DNA of 64,000 nt from Leptospira ainlahdjerensis (GCF_016919175.1 NZ_JAFFPU010000024.1:62001-126000); one strand, 5' to 3'. Positions 10,062 through 23,060 are shown, numbered from the stretch's first letter. Notes: generated by a model from the sequence alone, not told the origin. Numbers and translations: made by a program.

Positions 10062-11054
10062 CTATTCAAGTCCCCAGTCTTTAGGCTTGGTCGCACCTAT
10101 TTTGACAAAGTCCCTCAGAAATCCTCTATACCTTCCCACCGTCTCGATTTTGTTAAACGAAGCTGGATTAAAAATTCCTCTTTTTCGAAACAATTTGGAA
10201 GGATCCTCTTTGATATCGGACCAAGTACCGACTTCAAGAGTTAGAGGTAAGAATTTAGAATTCCAGGAAGATTCTTCCTCGTGATATTCAAGATAATGAT
10301 CGTAAAATTTATCCCAAAGATCTCCGTGTGTAGTATAAGTCTCACTCTGAGGTCCATACTGAAAGTGAATGTGACCGCAGTGATTTTTGAGATGATCTCC
10401 AATCTTCTGATATAAAGGAGTATCGGGACAGGGAGCCTTTGTATAAGCATAAGGCCACCAAACATTATCTACCGTTCCAAAACCGGAATGAAGATCAAGA
10501 ACCGGCATGATCGCATCTTTCACGTCAAAAAAACATTCTTGAACCAATCGAAACAAGGCTCTTGATTCGGGTTCCAATCCTTGACCTCGATAGTAAGGAA
10601 GTCGTTTGGAAATTTTTTGACCGCCAAAAAAAGGCAGAGCTTTTACAGCTTCAATTCCCGAGTTTCTCATAAGATCAACGCCGGCAGGATTCGATCTTTG
10701 TTTTAAAACGACTCCGCCTGGATTTACGATCGGCAAGATTACGATTCCCAATTTTCCTTTCTTCAATTCGGGAAGATATCCGGTTGAATCGGGATGTAAG
10801 ATATATTCTAAAAAATCGAGTAAGATAAGAATCCCGATGGTCTCCAAACCGTGAACTCCGGCAACGATTCCAACGGGATGTTCTTTGAGACCTTTTTCGG
10901 TTCCAAGCCGAAGCGCATGGATCGGAAATCGAAAACCTTCCGCGGTTTTTCTGGAAAACCCGATCTGATTCAAACTAGCGAGTTTGCCCCCCAGCTTTAA
11001 TATTCTGAGAAGTTTTTTATCGTATCGATTGAGTCTTTTGTAACCGCGTAACAT
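10062..11054 (-). CDS. M14-family zinc carboxypeptidase-like protein
   Basis: A metallopeptidase or amidase of the M14 fold, 330 residues. The zinc ligands read as His68 and Glu71 (GVHGLE) and His189 (DLHSGFG). NPGGVVLKQRSNPAGVDLMRN supplies the substrate-binding Asn-Arg pair, and Glu274 in LTLEVGTW is the likely catalytic base. No signal peptide is seen, so it probably acts in the cytoplasm on small peptides or peptidoglycan fragments. It is the last gene of the minus-strand run starting near 18 kb. The 198-base gap to the convergent aminotransferase shows nothing clear. Confidence 0.8.
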   Translation of the reverse strand: MLRGYKRLNRYDKKLLRILKLGGKLASLNQIGFSRKTAEGFRFPIHALRLGTEKGLKEHPVGIVAGVHGLETIGILILLDFLEYILHPDSTGYLPELKKGKLGIVILPIVNPGGVVLKQRSNPAGVDLMRNSGIEAVKALPFFGGQKISKRLPYYRGQGLEPESRALFRLVQECFFDVKDAIMPVLDLHSGFGTVDNVWWPYAYTKAPCPDTPLYQKIGDHLKNHCGHIHFQYGPQSETYTTHGDLWDKFYDHYLEYHEEESSWNSKFLPLTLEVGTWSDIKEDPSKLFRKRGIFNPASFNKIETVGRYRGFLRDFVKIGATKPKDWGLE

Positions 11055-11066
11055 AGATTTGACGAT

Positions 11067-11492
11067 TTATCGTTTGGATTGAATCGATTGGAGCACGTTA
11101 CAATCTTCGGAAAGGTTCAAAACACCGTTTTGAATTTTTTCGCAGGATGCAAGCGCGACAATTTGAAAACATCCTCGAACCGTCTTTTTGATCTTTTCGG
11201 GTTCTTCGTTTGCTAAAAGATATGCGTTGGATCTGCGAAATTTTTCCGCGCAATTCGCAGGATTGAGTCTTTCTTGCATCAGATTTTTTGTGGAATCCTT
11301 CAAATCCTTAGAGGTGGCTTCCGCACACGTCGCTATTTTTTGACAATAGGATGAGACCAATTCGGAAGATTCCTCTCTCCACTTTTCGTCTACGATTCCT
11401 TGCGGTGAGGAACTCTTTTTGCAGAGCGCGAAGTTAAGAATAAAGAATACTCCAAGAATGCTCAATAGAAAACTTCTGTATTTTTGTTTCAT
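11067..11492 (-). CDS. Cys-rich small lipoprotein
   Basis: A predicted lipoprotein of 141 residues. Basic N-terminus MKQKYRSF, hydrophobic helix, then the lipobox-like LNFALC with the acylated cysteine near residue 23. The mature part has six further cysteines (SSYCQKIATC, ANC, RGCF, ASC, DCN), probably paired in disulphides. This matches the small Cys-rich lipoprotein family I know from Leptospira genomes. I start at the ATG at 11492, because the longer frame overlaps motB and is basic. It begins ten bases after the MotB-like gene ends. Confidence 0.75.
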   Translation of the reverse strand: MKQKYRSFLLSILGVFFILNFALCKKSSSPQGIVDEKWREESSELVSSYCQKIATCAEATSKDLKDSTKNLMQERLNPANCAEKFRRSNAYLLANEEPEKIKKTVRGCFQIVALASCEKIQNGVLNLSEDCNVLQSIQSKR

Positions 11493-11502
11493 GGTTTCTC
11501 GA

Positions 11503-12231
11503 TCAGTGTTCCGATTTTTTACGAATAAATATTTCAACTCTTTCCCCCGAGGCTTTTCCTTCCGGAGTGGAAGAAGAACTTTCAATGGCCTTGTAGGCAC
11601 TCGATGCCTCGATCGAAATTTTATCTTTTGGAATTTTATAATTTTTTGACAAAGCATCCGCGATGAGTTCGGCTCTGTATGCGTTGTATTCCCAGGCGTT
11701 TCTAAAACCTTTTTGCGCGGCTTCATTTCCGTAAGGAATTTGCACTTTTAAAACGATATCAACGTCCATCGCTCCGGAAAGTTCCGATATTTTTTGAAAT
11801 GCAAAAGTCATGTCTTCGTCCGGACTAAACTGACCTTCACCTAAGGAAGATCCGAAAAGGACGATCTTGATCTCTTCGGTTTCTTGAATTCCGATATTGA
11901 GTTTCGCCTTCTCTTTGAGTTTTTTCAAAGCATAGCTCACTCGTTCCCAAAAACGATAGAGTTGAGTCCGAGGTTGTAACAAAGGATCCTCTTCAATCGA
12001 AACCGCACTTCCTTGAAAAAAAGATTCTCCCAAACCGAAGCCGCCTCGTATTACGTCGGCTACCTGTTTGAGTTTCACTTGATCGACCTGTGAAATGGAA
12101 TACATGATGATGAACAAACCCAAGAGCAAGGTGATCATATCGGCATACGTCAACAACCATCGTTCCCTGTTTTCGTGAGATTCATCCTTTCGACGACCCC
12201 TCTCCAAAAGTTGTCTTCGAAGACGGCTCAT
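11503..12231 (-). CDS. MotB-like/OmpA-family membrane protein
   Basis: 242 residues. The N-terminal MotB plug helix carries the ion-binding Asp31 in LTYADMITLLLGLFIIMYS, as in flagellar stator subunits. The C-terminal part (AYRAELIADALSKNYKIP, SGERVEIFI) is an OmpA-type peptidoglycan-binding domain, though shorter and less typical than in MotB. No MotA gene is adjacent. Instead it sits four bases over a FFLEE-like protein and before a lipoprotein. It may join a MotA encoded elsewhere, or energise an envelope process in the manner of ExbD/TolR. Confidence 0.8.
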   Translation of the reverse strand: MSRLRRQLLERGRRKDESHENRERWLLTYADMITLLLGLFIIMYSISQVDQVKLKQVADVIRGGFGLGESFFQGSAVSIEEDPLLQPRTQLYRFWERVSYALKKLKEKAKLNIGIQETEEIKIVLFGSSLGEGQFSPDEDMTFAFQKISELSGAMDVDIVLKVQIPYGNEAAQKGFRNAWEYNAYRAELIADALSKNYKIPKDKISIEASSAYKAIESSSSTPEGKASGERVEIFIRKKSEH

Positions 12232-12878
12232 GCTTCCTTCCGACGATTCCCAAGCAAAGATTCGATGTATTCGGTTTCCCTCTTTTCCACTTCTTCGTAA
12301 AAAGAATTAAAGATGTTCGAGGAGACCGGCAAAGTCGCGTTATACGCTTCTTCTACGCTTTGAAAAAGAGCGGAGACTCCCAGCATTCCCGCCATAAATC
12401 GAGCAGGACGAATGAGATACGCGCTGATCGGCTTGTGTGCAAGTTCGTAAAAAACTTTCAAATTGCGAAGAACAATTTCGAGCTGTCGGATTCTTTCTTT
12501 ATGATGACCCATCTGACCGTAATGAAGGTCGTATTCTTCTCTCGTAAGACGTTTTCCGTCCCAGCCGGAATCGACCAGATGTTTTGCAAGAATGGTATCC
12601 AGCTCTTCGGTCAAATTATTGAGTTCGATCAAATACTCGATATTTTCTCTAGAACTTTCCTTCATCATACCTTTCACTTTTTGGTATGTGTCCATTGCAA
12701 GTTGCAACCAGACGTCTCTTCCGTCCAAGTTATAGATTTTTTCAAAAAAATATTCCACCATAGGAATGGTTTCTTCCAGATGAAAGTAGTTGGCGTAAAA
12801 GACTCGAAACCGTTCCACTTGTGCGCGGACGACTTCGGCTCTCGCCGCTTTTAATTTTTTACCTGCTAAATCACTCAT
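12228..12878 (-). CDS. FFLEE-motif-like helical protein
   Basis: Soluble, all-helical protein of 216 residues. Near residue 42 it has VEYFFEKIYNLDGRD, which resembles the 'FFLEELY-gpkD' signature of a poorly described bacterial family. The match is by eye, so the family call is tentative. The protein overlaps its upstream lipoprotein gene and its downstream motB-like gene by four bases each, so the three products are very likely made together. Its role is unknown; being fixed next to a MotB-type ion-channel subunit suggests an envelope function. Confidence 0.55.
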   Translation of the reverse strand: MSDLAGKKLKAARAEVVRAQVERFRVFYANYFHLEETIPMVEYFFEKIYNLDGRDVWLQLAMDTYQKVKGMMKESSRENIEYLIELNNLTEELDTILAKHLVDSGWDGKRLTREEYDLHYGQMGHHKERIRQLEIVLRNLKVFYELAHKPISAYLIRPARFMAGMLGVSALFQSVEEAYNATLPVSSNIFNSFYEEVEKRETEYIESLLGNRRKEA

Positions 12879-14020
12879 TCTTTTTTAGGAATCAACTCCA
12901 ATCGGTAAGCGGAGAAACCCTGTTGGTCTGTTTGCTTTTGTACGGAACCAAATTGGTTCGGAAGATTTACGACATCTCGTCCCATACGAGTAGAAGATCG
13001 AAATAGAATGGTCGGAATTCCGTCCTTCTCAGGAGTTACGGTAAAACGAATTCCGTATTTATGATTTCTTCCCCATCCGTCTTTTGTAATTTCAACGAGC
13101 GGAACCGCCGAATTGATATACTTTCCTGCGGATGAAAAAACGCTCGAACCGGGAGAATAAATTCTCTGGCCTTCTTTTGTAGTATCGATGCTCACCTTTC
13201 CTCCGTCCGGAAACGAAAGAGAAAGATAGGTCGTTCCTGCGTAAGAGCCTCGATTCTTAAACCAAAGAACGGTCTCACCGGGAACGCCCTTTTTCCATTC
13301 AGAGGGAGCCTCTAAAGAAAGGAGGGACGGAACTGCGACTCTCGGTATATCGGGGACCATTTCCCAACCGTTGAAAATAAAATTTTGCGCATAACTTCGA
13401 TTCGACGGAAAGATCGTGATATTCTTTTCTGCTTTATTGTAATCGAAGTCGATTCGTTTTGTCTTCATTAGAAATTCATGATCTTTCAGAGACAAAAGAC
13501 CGTCCAAAATCTTTTGTCCTTTTCGAATACCGTAAGGAACCGAAAAAAGTCCGAGAGGTGGCTCTTCGCTTAACACTTCCAAAAATAGAGAATTGAACCC
13601 GTCACCCGGAAGTTCTTCCATTATAATTCGCTTAACTACAAAACCGGCTTCCTTTGTTTGAGGGTTTTCACCGTCGCCCGGAAGCCAAGAGTTCTTGGAT
13701 GCGTCGTAGTGAAGAGGACCGATGTTCAAAAGGGAAAAGGAAAATTTATTTATCAAAGTCCATTCACCGTTTTTCTTTTTGAAAACGCCGAGAACTTCCT
13801 CGGTTCCGTTTCGAACCAGAGCGAAAGACTCTAAATCCGGATCTTCGTCGAGATTTCCCACCTTTTTCAGGACGACGTCGGGATTCTTTTGATCGGAAGG
13901 AGATAACGACAATTCTACGATTCGGGAATCGGATGGAGTTTTTGAGGAACAACTCACCGCGATAAAAATCAAAATCAATAATTGAAGAATTTTTTGAAAA
14001 CAAGATACGATTGGATTCAT
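12875..14020 (-). CDS. Predicted lipoprotein of unknown function
   Basis: 381 residues with a lipoprotein signal: MNPIVSCFQKILQLLILIFIAVSC, cysteine near residue 24, followed by Ser-Ser-Lys. The mature chain is rich in beta strands (FALVRNGTEEVLGVFKKKNGEW, GTTYLSLSFPDGGKVSI, KYGIRFTVTP), suggesting Ig-like or beta-sandwich modules. A segment VGNLDEDPDLESFALV recalls FG-GAP/VCBS-like acidic loops, but only weakly. It is cotranscribed with the FFLEE-like and MotB-like genes through a four-base overlap. Confidence 0.65.
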   Translation of the reverse strand: MNPIVSCFQKILQLLILIFIAVSCSSKTPSDSRIVELSLSPSDQKNPDVVLKKVGNLDEDPDLESFALVRNGTEEVLGVFKKKNGEWTLINKFSFSLLNIGPLHYDASKNSWLPGDGENPQTKEAGFVVKRIIMEELPGDGFNSLFLEVLSEEPPLGLFSVPYGIRKGQKILDGLLSLKDHEFLMKTKRIDFDYNKAEKNITIFPSNRSYAQNFIFNGWEMVPDIPRVAVPSLLSLEAPSEWKKGVPGETVLWFKNRGSYAGTTYLSLSFPDGGKVSIDTTKEGQRIYSPGSSVFSSAGKYINSAVPLVEITKDGWGRNHKYGIRFTVTPEKDGIPTILFRSSTRMGRDVVNLPNQFGSVQKQTDQQGFSAYRLELIPKKE

Positions 14021-14076
14021 GGTTCGATAACAGAATCCGGGAGGGAAAAAAGCCTGTCTATGATTTTCCGAGGCCC

Positions 14077-14913
14077 CTATTTTAGATCCAGAACCTCCCT
14101 CAAAATTCGAGAATTCACTCGTCCCGTAAACTCGTCTTCGTATCTTTCCAATTCTGTTACAAATTCCTGCGAAAATCCGGCCGCGATCCGAGTTTCCGGA
14201 AAGTAATGATACCCTTTCGCTCTCCTTGGCGTAAAAGGAAATTCAATGAGAGAAAGATAGTGCTCCCATTCATTCTTAGATTCGGGCATTTGTTTTCGAA
14301 TGTATTGATATCCGCGACGTACGTGTTTGATCTCGTCTTCATAGACCTTCTTCATGATCTCAGCCTTTTGTGTATCACCAAATCGCTCGAAAGCCATTGT
14401 ATAGATTTTTGAAAAGTCGAGGTTCGCTCCTTCGAAAGAAATTGCCATAATTGCGTAAAACTTTTCTAACGTTTGCATTCTTGGAATTTGCTTCCAAAAG
14501 ATATAGTTGAGCGGCCGATCTCCGAGCTCCATTCCTCCGTTTTTCATTTCCGAAAGATAAAGACGGAGATGATTCTGTTCTTCCAAAAGAGTTCGATACA
14601 AACCAAAACGGACTGAAGAAGGCGCTTCTTGAAATTTAAGAATCGCGTAAGCAAAAAGTTCGATCGCCATCAACTCGTGATTGGCAAAATGATGAAGAGT
14701 AACGTATCGATTCTCATCCAGAAACAATTGTTCCAATCTGGGGATCTTGCTTTTATGATCGCTGATCTGAATCTTTTTTTCACGAATTGGAAGATTTGGT
14801 AAATTAGAAACTTCTAATGTTCGAACATCGTCCGGCGGAATTGTAGGGGAGAATAACTTATCTTCGAGGCCGGCACCGTAGAGCACCTGCTTTGCGAATT
14901 CATTCAGAGTCAT
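14077..14913 (-). CDS. DUF455 ferritin-like protein
   Basis: 278 residues of a ferritin-like four-helix bundle. Metal ligands are visible in [14 protein letters not shown] (near 77-90), [14 protein letters not shown] (near 108-121), SFEGANLDF and [11 protein letters not shown], the repeated E-x-x-H arrangement of a di-iron site. The MELGDRP phrase matches the DUF455 family (PF04305). Some relatives are tRNA-modifying or rhodanese-linked, but the function here is unknown. It follows the RsbW-like gene by two bases on the same strand. Confidence 0.75.
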   Translation of the reverse strand: MTLNEFAKQVLYGAGLEDKLFSPTIPPDDVRTLEVSNLPNLPIREKKIQISDHKSKIPRLEQLFLDENRYVTLHHFANHELMAIELFAYAILKFQEAPSSVRFGLYRTLLEEQNHLRLYLSEMKNGGMELGDRPLNYIFWKQIPRMQTLEKFYAIMAISFEGANLDFSKIYTMAFERFGDTQKAEIMKKVYEDEIKHVRRGYQYIRKQMPESKNEWEHYLSLIEFPFTPRRAKGYHYFPETRIAAGFSQEFVTELERYEDEFTGRVNSRILREVLDLK

Positions 14914-14915
14914 TT

Positions 14916-15503
14916 TTAAGCAGGATGTTTAGAGGCGTCGAATCCGAGTTCGATGATGGACCCTTGAATATTCTTTTCATCCGGATTGAGAGAAATTTTT
15001 CCTTCTCCGCAGTGATACATGATCTTAAACGTATCCATCAAAGATTGAATGATCTGCAACCCTCGCCCGATATTTCTATGAGGAACCTGCGAACCTTTCC
15101 ACGGAAGAATTTCACATTTTTTTTCTTGGTGTTTTTGAACACAACTGATGTAGTCTTTGAGGCTTGAATGTTCGGATGAAGTAGTTAGGGATTCTAATTT
15201 TTCGGCTTTGAGACCGGAACCGTAATCCATGATCCACAAAGTGAATTTACAATCTTGAATCATCCATCTACAGATGATCGTTTCGTCCGAACTGACTTTG
15301 ACGTTAGCCGAAATTGAATTCGTTAGGGCTTCGTCGGCGGCCAACTCGATCTGTGTGATATCTTTTTTAGCAAAAGAATTCTCTGAAAGAGAATCTCTCA
15401 GGGCATTGCGGAGCGCTCGGATACTGGTTAGATCCGTTGGGAGGAACATAACGTAGGAACCCCCGTGATGTTTAACCAGCAATGATTCGTCAGAATCTCT
15501 CAT
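14916..15503 (-). CDS. RsbW-like ATP-binding regulator
   Basis: Anti-sigma-factor type kinase of the HATPase_c_2 (GHKL) group, 195 residues, soluble. The N box [12 protein letters not shown] (near 51-62) has the catalytic Glu and the Mg-binding Asn. The G1 box is DYGSGL and the G2 box is [13 protein letters not shown] middle insert ([18 protein letters not shown]) holds two cysteines. Such proteins phosphorylate anti-anti-sigma factors and bind a sigma factor or another partner; none is encoded beside it. It lies between gltX and the DUF455 gene. Confidence 0.8.
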   Translation of the reverse strand: MRDSDESLLVKHHGGSYVMFLPTDLTSIRALRNALRDSLSENSFAKKDITQIELAADEALTNSISANVKVSSDETIICRWMIQDCKFTLWIMDYGSGLKAEKLESLTTSSEHSSLKDYISCVQKHQEKKCEILPWKGSQVPHRNIGRGLQIIQSLMDTFKIMYHCGEGKISLNPDEKNIQGSIIELGFDASKHPA

Positions 15504-15578
15504 TTCCGTTCCCGGTTACCCGCCTTCCAAGATTAACAGCCCAAAGCAGGCGATTTGAACAAAATATGCCGGTTTTTT

Positions 15579-17140
15579 TCAGGACGACAACGAAATTCCT
15601 GCTTCTCCGGCGGTTTTTTCAATTCTCTGGAGGAGTTTTTCCTTCCCCAAAAGCGGAAAAAGAATCGGTAACTCCAAACCAGCTGACTTTCCGGTGGTTG
15701 CGGCCCGGATCGGCATAAAGAGAGTTTTTCCTTTCTGACCGGTTAATTCCCCGATCTTGGACATTGAGTTCTTATAGTCCTCATCGGTTTTTGGATCAGA
15801 ATTCTTCAGCATTGCATAGAATTCTTTTACTACCTTGGCACCATCGCCTTCTTTTAGGTAACCAGCCGCTTCTTCCGACTGAATCCTCAGGTCCGTGACA
15901 AAAAATTCTGCGATGTATTCCGGAGCCTGAGTCAGGTTATCCAGATACACCCTAACAGATTCGACGATCGAAGTAAGTACAGGGTTACTTATATTTTTTA
16001 CTTCTTCCGGAATATCGGTTCTCTCTTTGAGAAAAGGGAGTAGGTTTTCTAATACTTTCGATATATCCAAATCTCGAATTGTTCGGTTTGACAACCAATT
16101 GAGCTTGGATTTAGGATTCATCGCTTCTGCGATCTGAGAAAGATCGGAAAAGTTTGTTACCACTTCTTCGTCTCCGCCTTTCGGTTTTTTAAATACGTCG
16201 AAAGTAGACGGCGACTTCGAACAACGATGGACGTCGAAGATTTTTTCCAACTCGTCGCTCGGAAGGTATTCTCTTCCGTCCGGAGAAGTCCATCCTAACA
16301 AAGCCATGTAGTTGCGAAAGGTTTCGGGTAAATAGCCGAGATCGCGAAACGCAAGAATCGAAGTGGCCCCCGCTCTTTTCGAAAGTTTTTTACCGTCCAT
16401 CCCTACAATCTCGGAGGCGTGTGCGAACTCAGGCATTTCGTAACCCAGCGCTTCGTATAACAAAATTTGTCTTGGTGTATTGGAAAGATGTCCGACTCCC
16501 CGAATCACGTGAGTGATTTTCATAAGCGCGTCGTCCACGACAACCGCGTAGTTGTAAGAAGGAAACCCATCCGACTTTACGATGATAAAATCGCCGATCA
16601 ATTTTGTTTCGAACTTTACCTTTCCTTGAATGATATCGTTGACGATCAACGTTTTGGAGGGAGTTTTAAAGCGAATCGAATACGGAATTCCCTGTTTGAT
16701 TTTTTCTTCGACTTCTTCGTCGGACATGTTTGCGTGAAGACCGTCGTAGACGTACGGAACGCCCATCGCCTCTGCTTGTTTTTTCTTCGCTTCCAATTCT
16801 TCTTGAGTACAAAAACAACGGTACGCTTTTTTCTCTTTGAGAAGTTTATCCGTATATTCTTTATAGATCGAAATTCTTTCACTCTGAATGTAAGGACCGA
16901 ATTCTCCACCGACGCCCGGACCCTCGTCCCAATGGATTCCCAACCATTGCAAAGATTCTAATATGATTTTAAAAGAGGCTTCGGTAGAACGGTTCTGATC
17001 CGTGTCCTCGATCCTTAAGATAAACTTTCCGCCTTGGGACTTTGCGTATAAATAATTGAAGAGTGCGGTCCTCGCGCCGCCTACGTGGAGAAATCCACTA
17101 GGGGAAGGTGCAAATCTGGTACGAACTTCTCTGTTTTGAT

Positions 17141-17144
<4 letters not shown>
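15579..17144 (-). CDS. gltX: Glutamyl-tRNA synthetase
   Basis: Charges tRNA(Glu) with glutamate; class I synthetase of 521 residues. The HIGH-type motif appears in [22 protein letters not shown] (about 10-31) and the KMSKS-type loop as GKKLSKRAG near 254. The C-terminal anticodon-binding domain is helical and ends [18 protein letters not shown]. Length is normal. Its start overlaps the preceding lipoprotein gene by four bases. Whether it also makes Glu-tRNA(Gln) would depend on gatCAB elsewhere. Confidence 0.95.
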
Positions 17145-18073
<929 letters not shown>

Positions 18074-18275
18074 CTACTTGTAGATCGTGCTTTTCCGAAA
18101 AACCCGCAAGGAAAAACCCAAAAATTAAACTTTCTTTACAAAAACGGGGGGTCAGATATGCAAATGTCCGAAGGTGAATAAAACCCTCTTTCACCGGAAA
18201 AACACCCTTATTAAATCCAGTCAACTTTTTACAATTGACAGGATAGTGTTCTAGAATTTCGTTGGCCAAAACTGT

Positions 18276-19660
18276 ATGAAGAATTCCAATCCACCAAAGC
18301 CGAAGGATGCATTCCCAAAACGTCCTTTTGAAGACCAGGTCAATGACGACCAAAGAAAATATTCGCGTTACGTTTGCGATTCCAGGGCGATTCCGCACGA
18401 AATCGACGGGCTGAAGCCAGTTCAGAGAAGAATTCTCTGGGCTATGTGGAATTCGGACGCGAGAAACCGTTATACAAAGACGGTAAAAGTCGCCGGTCTC
18501 GCAATGGGATATCACCCGCACGGGGATAGATCCATTCAAGATGCGCTTTCTCAAATGGCGCAGAACTTTACTTTTGCAAATAATATTCCTCTCGTTTCCG
18601 GTGAAGGAACCTTCGGAGACGTTTTGGATCCGAGTGCGATCGCTTCTCCTCGATACACGGAAGTAAAACTTTCCGACTTTGTAAAAGATTTGGGATTCTT
18701 TGAAAGTTTACCGGATATCGATTACGTTAAGAATTATGACGAAACCGAAGACGAGCCGATCCACTTTGTTGGAAAGGTGCCGATCGTTTTACTCAATAAT
18801 ATCCAAGGGATCGCAACCGGATTTCGTTGTTTTATTCCAGCTCACAGACTTTCGGATATCGTAAAGTCTCAAGTGAATTATTTAAAAACCAAAAAACCGC
18901 TCCCGCTCAAGCCCTGGTACAAAGATTTCGGCGGCGAAATCAGAATGGCGGAAACGGAAGCTGGAAACATTACGATGGCGACCTCCTTCGCTTTCAAATG
19001 GGAAGGAGACACTCTCTATCTTACCGATTCCCCGATGAACTGGAACAGAGAAAAGGTGGTTTCTCTGATCGACGATATCATCGAAAGAAAAGATTCCTGG
19101 TTAAAGGATTACGTCGACTACTCAAGCCAAACGTTTCGAATCGAACTTCAATATAAGAAGGGCGAAAAACCGACTCAAAAAGAAATCATGGCGCTTTTCA
19201 ACAAAGAAGACGTTCAGACTCTTGCCATGAACGTGATTACCTATGACGGTAAATTGAAAAACTTCAAGCCGGAAGAAATCATCAAACGCTTTTGCGATTT
19301 TAGAAAAACGCATTTGATCCGAAGATTCAAACGACTGTCCGGATTGGAAGAGGAGAAGATCGAAAGGAACTCCGAACTGATCCGTTTTATCAAAGAAAAA
19401 TGGAACGAAAAAGTGATCGGAATCAAATCGAAAAAGGACTTTGAAGACAAACTCAAAGCCTCTAAGTTTAAATACTTCGAATGGTTGTCCACGATTCCCG
19501 TCTATAGAATGACCATCGACGAAGTTAGAAAATGCGAGGAGGCGATCGTAGAAGCGAAGACCGCTCTTTCTCGTTACCAAGGTTTGGTGAAAGAGGACAA
19601 AAAATTGACCGACTTCATGATAACCGAATTGGACGAACTCCAGACAAAATGGGATAAAGT

Positions 19661-19664
<4 letters not shown>
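18276..19664 (+). CDS. Type IIA topoisomerase subunit A, compact form
   Basis: DNA-cleaving subunit of a gyrase/topo IV-type enzyme. The winged-helix CAP region ([34 protein letters not shown]) leads to the catalytic Arg126-Tyr127 in [10 protein letters not shown] tower and coiled-coil region follow, with [13 protein letters not shown] and the closing helices. It is only 462 residues and stops where the coiled-coil gate ends, so the whole C-terminal beta-pinwheel (GyrA box domain) of GyrA/ParC is missing. That size matches phage T4 gp52 (about 440). Without the pinwheel it should not wrap DNA to supercoil. It overlaps the B subunit by four bases, in the order A then B. Confidence 0.88.
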
Positions 19665-21796
<2,132 letters not shown>

Positions 21797-21811
21797 TTTT
21801 TTTTCTTTTAG

Positions 21812-21851
21812 AATTTCCAAACGACTCGACCGAAAAAGTCGTTTGGAAATT
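21812..21851 (+). terminator. Terminator hairpin after the topoisomerase operon
   Basis: A perfect 15-base stem, AATTTCCAAACGACT at 21812-21826 with its complement at 21837-21851 and a ten-base loop, followed by a short T-rich tract. It lies 15 bases after the subunit B stop. A T-run on the left side would also let it work in the other direction. Confidence 0.75.
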
Positions 21852-21859
21852 TTCATTCC

Positions 21860-22249
21860 TATCTAAACCGACATTTCGAACTTTTTCTCTTCCATTCTGA
21901 AAAATCTCAAAACACATCTTACCCGATGTTGATGCGTTAAGAATGAACAGCAAGCTAAATTCATTCGTGATTCATTACAACGAAAATCCGGATAAACGAG
22001 GTCTACTTGACTAAATTGCGTTTCGTCAATCCTTTTGAAGCAGCGGGAATTGTTGTGAAAAACTGCCTTGCTCTGAAATTCTAATTTCAAAAAGATATAA
22101 AGTTCCTTTGTGATAGAATCCCGCAATCTTTCCTTACGACAAATAATTAAACACGACAAAAGAAACAGAACTTCAGGACCAAAATCACACTTTCACTAAA
22201 TTCACTTATTAGAATTTTCTAAAATACTATAGATTGAAATATTTTCCGA
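21860..22249. other. 390-base gap without a recognisable gene
   Basis: Only frames of fewer than about 30 codons are present on the plus strand, and none has a ribosome site. The longest minus-strand frame (21863-22159) has no family look. The stretch 22030-22140 has a decayed, repeat-like character, but no intact element can be shown. Confidence 0.4.
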
Positions 22250-22900
22250 TCAATTTAATATTCCACGACCTATAATCTCGAGAATTTTTCTAAGTTCGGC
22301 CTCGTCGTCAAATTGCTCGTTCTTACTGAGGACGAATCTATAAATCAAATAAGATATATGAATGCTGTAAGAAGTTTTGACGAGCGTATCAGGATCGATC
22401 TCTTTTCGAATCTCGCCTTTCTCTTGAAAATAACGAATCGCCTTGTAGGCGGGAGCAAAGAGATTTTCCTTCCAGATGGACCCAAAGTATTCCGCGAAAC
22501 TTGAGTCATGAAGAATCGCGGATGCTAGGATTCTCACTTTATGATGATTTTCCTTTGCGGCTCGGATACGATTTCTCATAATCGAAAGATACCACTGTTC
22601 AAAGGAGACATTTCTTTCTTCTAAGAATTTTCGAAGTTCGGGCATCTGTTCCGCAAAAGCGGTTTCATAGACGATGGACGACAATATTCTTAAATAGAGA
22701 TCTTTTTTGGTTGGGAAATACTTGAACAGGGTTCTTTCCGTCACCCGCGCCGCTTTCGCGATCTCCGAGGTCGTGGTCCCCTCGAATCCCCTTTCTCCAA
22801 AAAGTTTTTCCCCCGCCTGAAGAATGTCCTTTTCCTTCACGCTTGTCGGATTGACGTATTTTCCGTATTCGCTTAGTAATTTTTTTCGATTCAGTTTCAA
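22250..22900 (-). CDS. TetR-family transcriptional repressor
   Basis: 216 residues. The N-terminal helix-turn-helix is at about 40-70: TTSEIAKAARVTERTLFKYFPTKK split over helices 2-4, as in TetR regulators. The C-terminal ligand/dimer domain is helical. It starts at TTG with an AGGGA box six bases upstream. It is divergent from the PhlG-like hydrolase gene, with two matching palindromes in the 160-base gap. The likely job is to repress the hydrolase, and perhaps itself, until a small hydrophobic ligand binds. Confidence 0.87.
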   Translation of the reverse strand: MKLNRKKLLSEYGKYVNPTSVKEKDILQAGEKLFGERGFEGTTTSEIAKAARVTERTLFKYFPTKKDLYLRILSSIVYETAFAEQMPELRKFLEERNVSFEQWYLSIMRNRIRAAKENHHKVRILASAILHDSSFAEYFGSIWKENLFAPAYKAIRYFQEKGEIRKEIDPDTLVKTSYSIHISYLIYRFVLSKNEQFDDEAELRKILEIIGRGILN

Positions 22901-23000
22901 GCGGTTCCCTACACTCGATTCTGAAAATCGAGCTTAGAATGAAAGTAGAATTCCCGTTCAGATTTTTCTTTTTTTCCGATTTTACCGTAAAATTATCTTG

Positions 23001-23016
23001 TATAGTAAACACTATA
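23001..23016. promoter_or_regulatory. Predicted TetR operator, site 1
   Basis: TATAGTAAACACTATA has six-base arms TATAGT/ACTATA around a four-base centre. It matches site 2 in inverted orientation at 15 of 16 positions. Its place between the repressor and the hydrolase suits autoregulation. Confidence 0.6.
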
Positions 23017-23031
23017 CTTATTTTTTGAAAA

Positions 23032-23047
23032 TATAGCGTTTACTATA
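23032..23047. promoter_or_regulatory. Predicted TetR operator, site 2
   Basis: TATAGCGTTTACTATA is the inverted copy of site 1, 31 bases away centre to centre (about three helical turns). It ends just before the GAGGT ribosome site of the hydrolase gene, so binding would block transcription or early elongation of that gene. Confidence 0.6.
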
Positions 23048-23060
23048 TTTGAGGTATTTT

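Noticed and set aside
18235..18257. TTGACA at 18235-18240 as a promoter for the topoisomerase operon
   Set aside because: No acceptable -10 box lies 15-19 bases downstream; the only TAGAAT is 11 bases away.
19122..19580. Long open frame on the minus strand inside the topoisomerase A gene
   Set aside because: It is Phe/Arg-rich antisense reading of a strongly conserved gene, as are many other long frames opposite real genes here.
22030..22140. Transposon remnant in the gap after the topoisomerase operon
   Set aside because: The look is repeat-like, but no terminal repeats, target duplication or transposase fragment can be shown.
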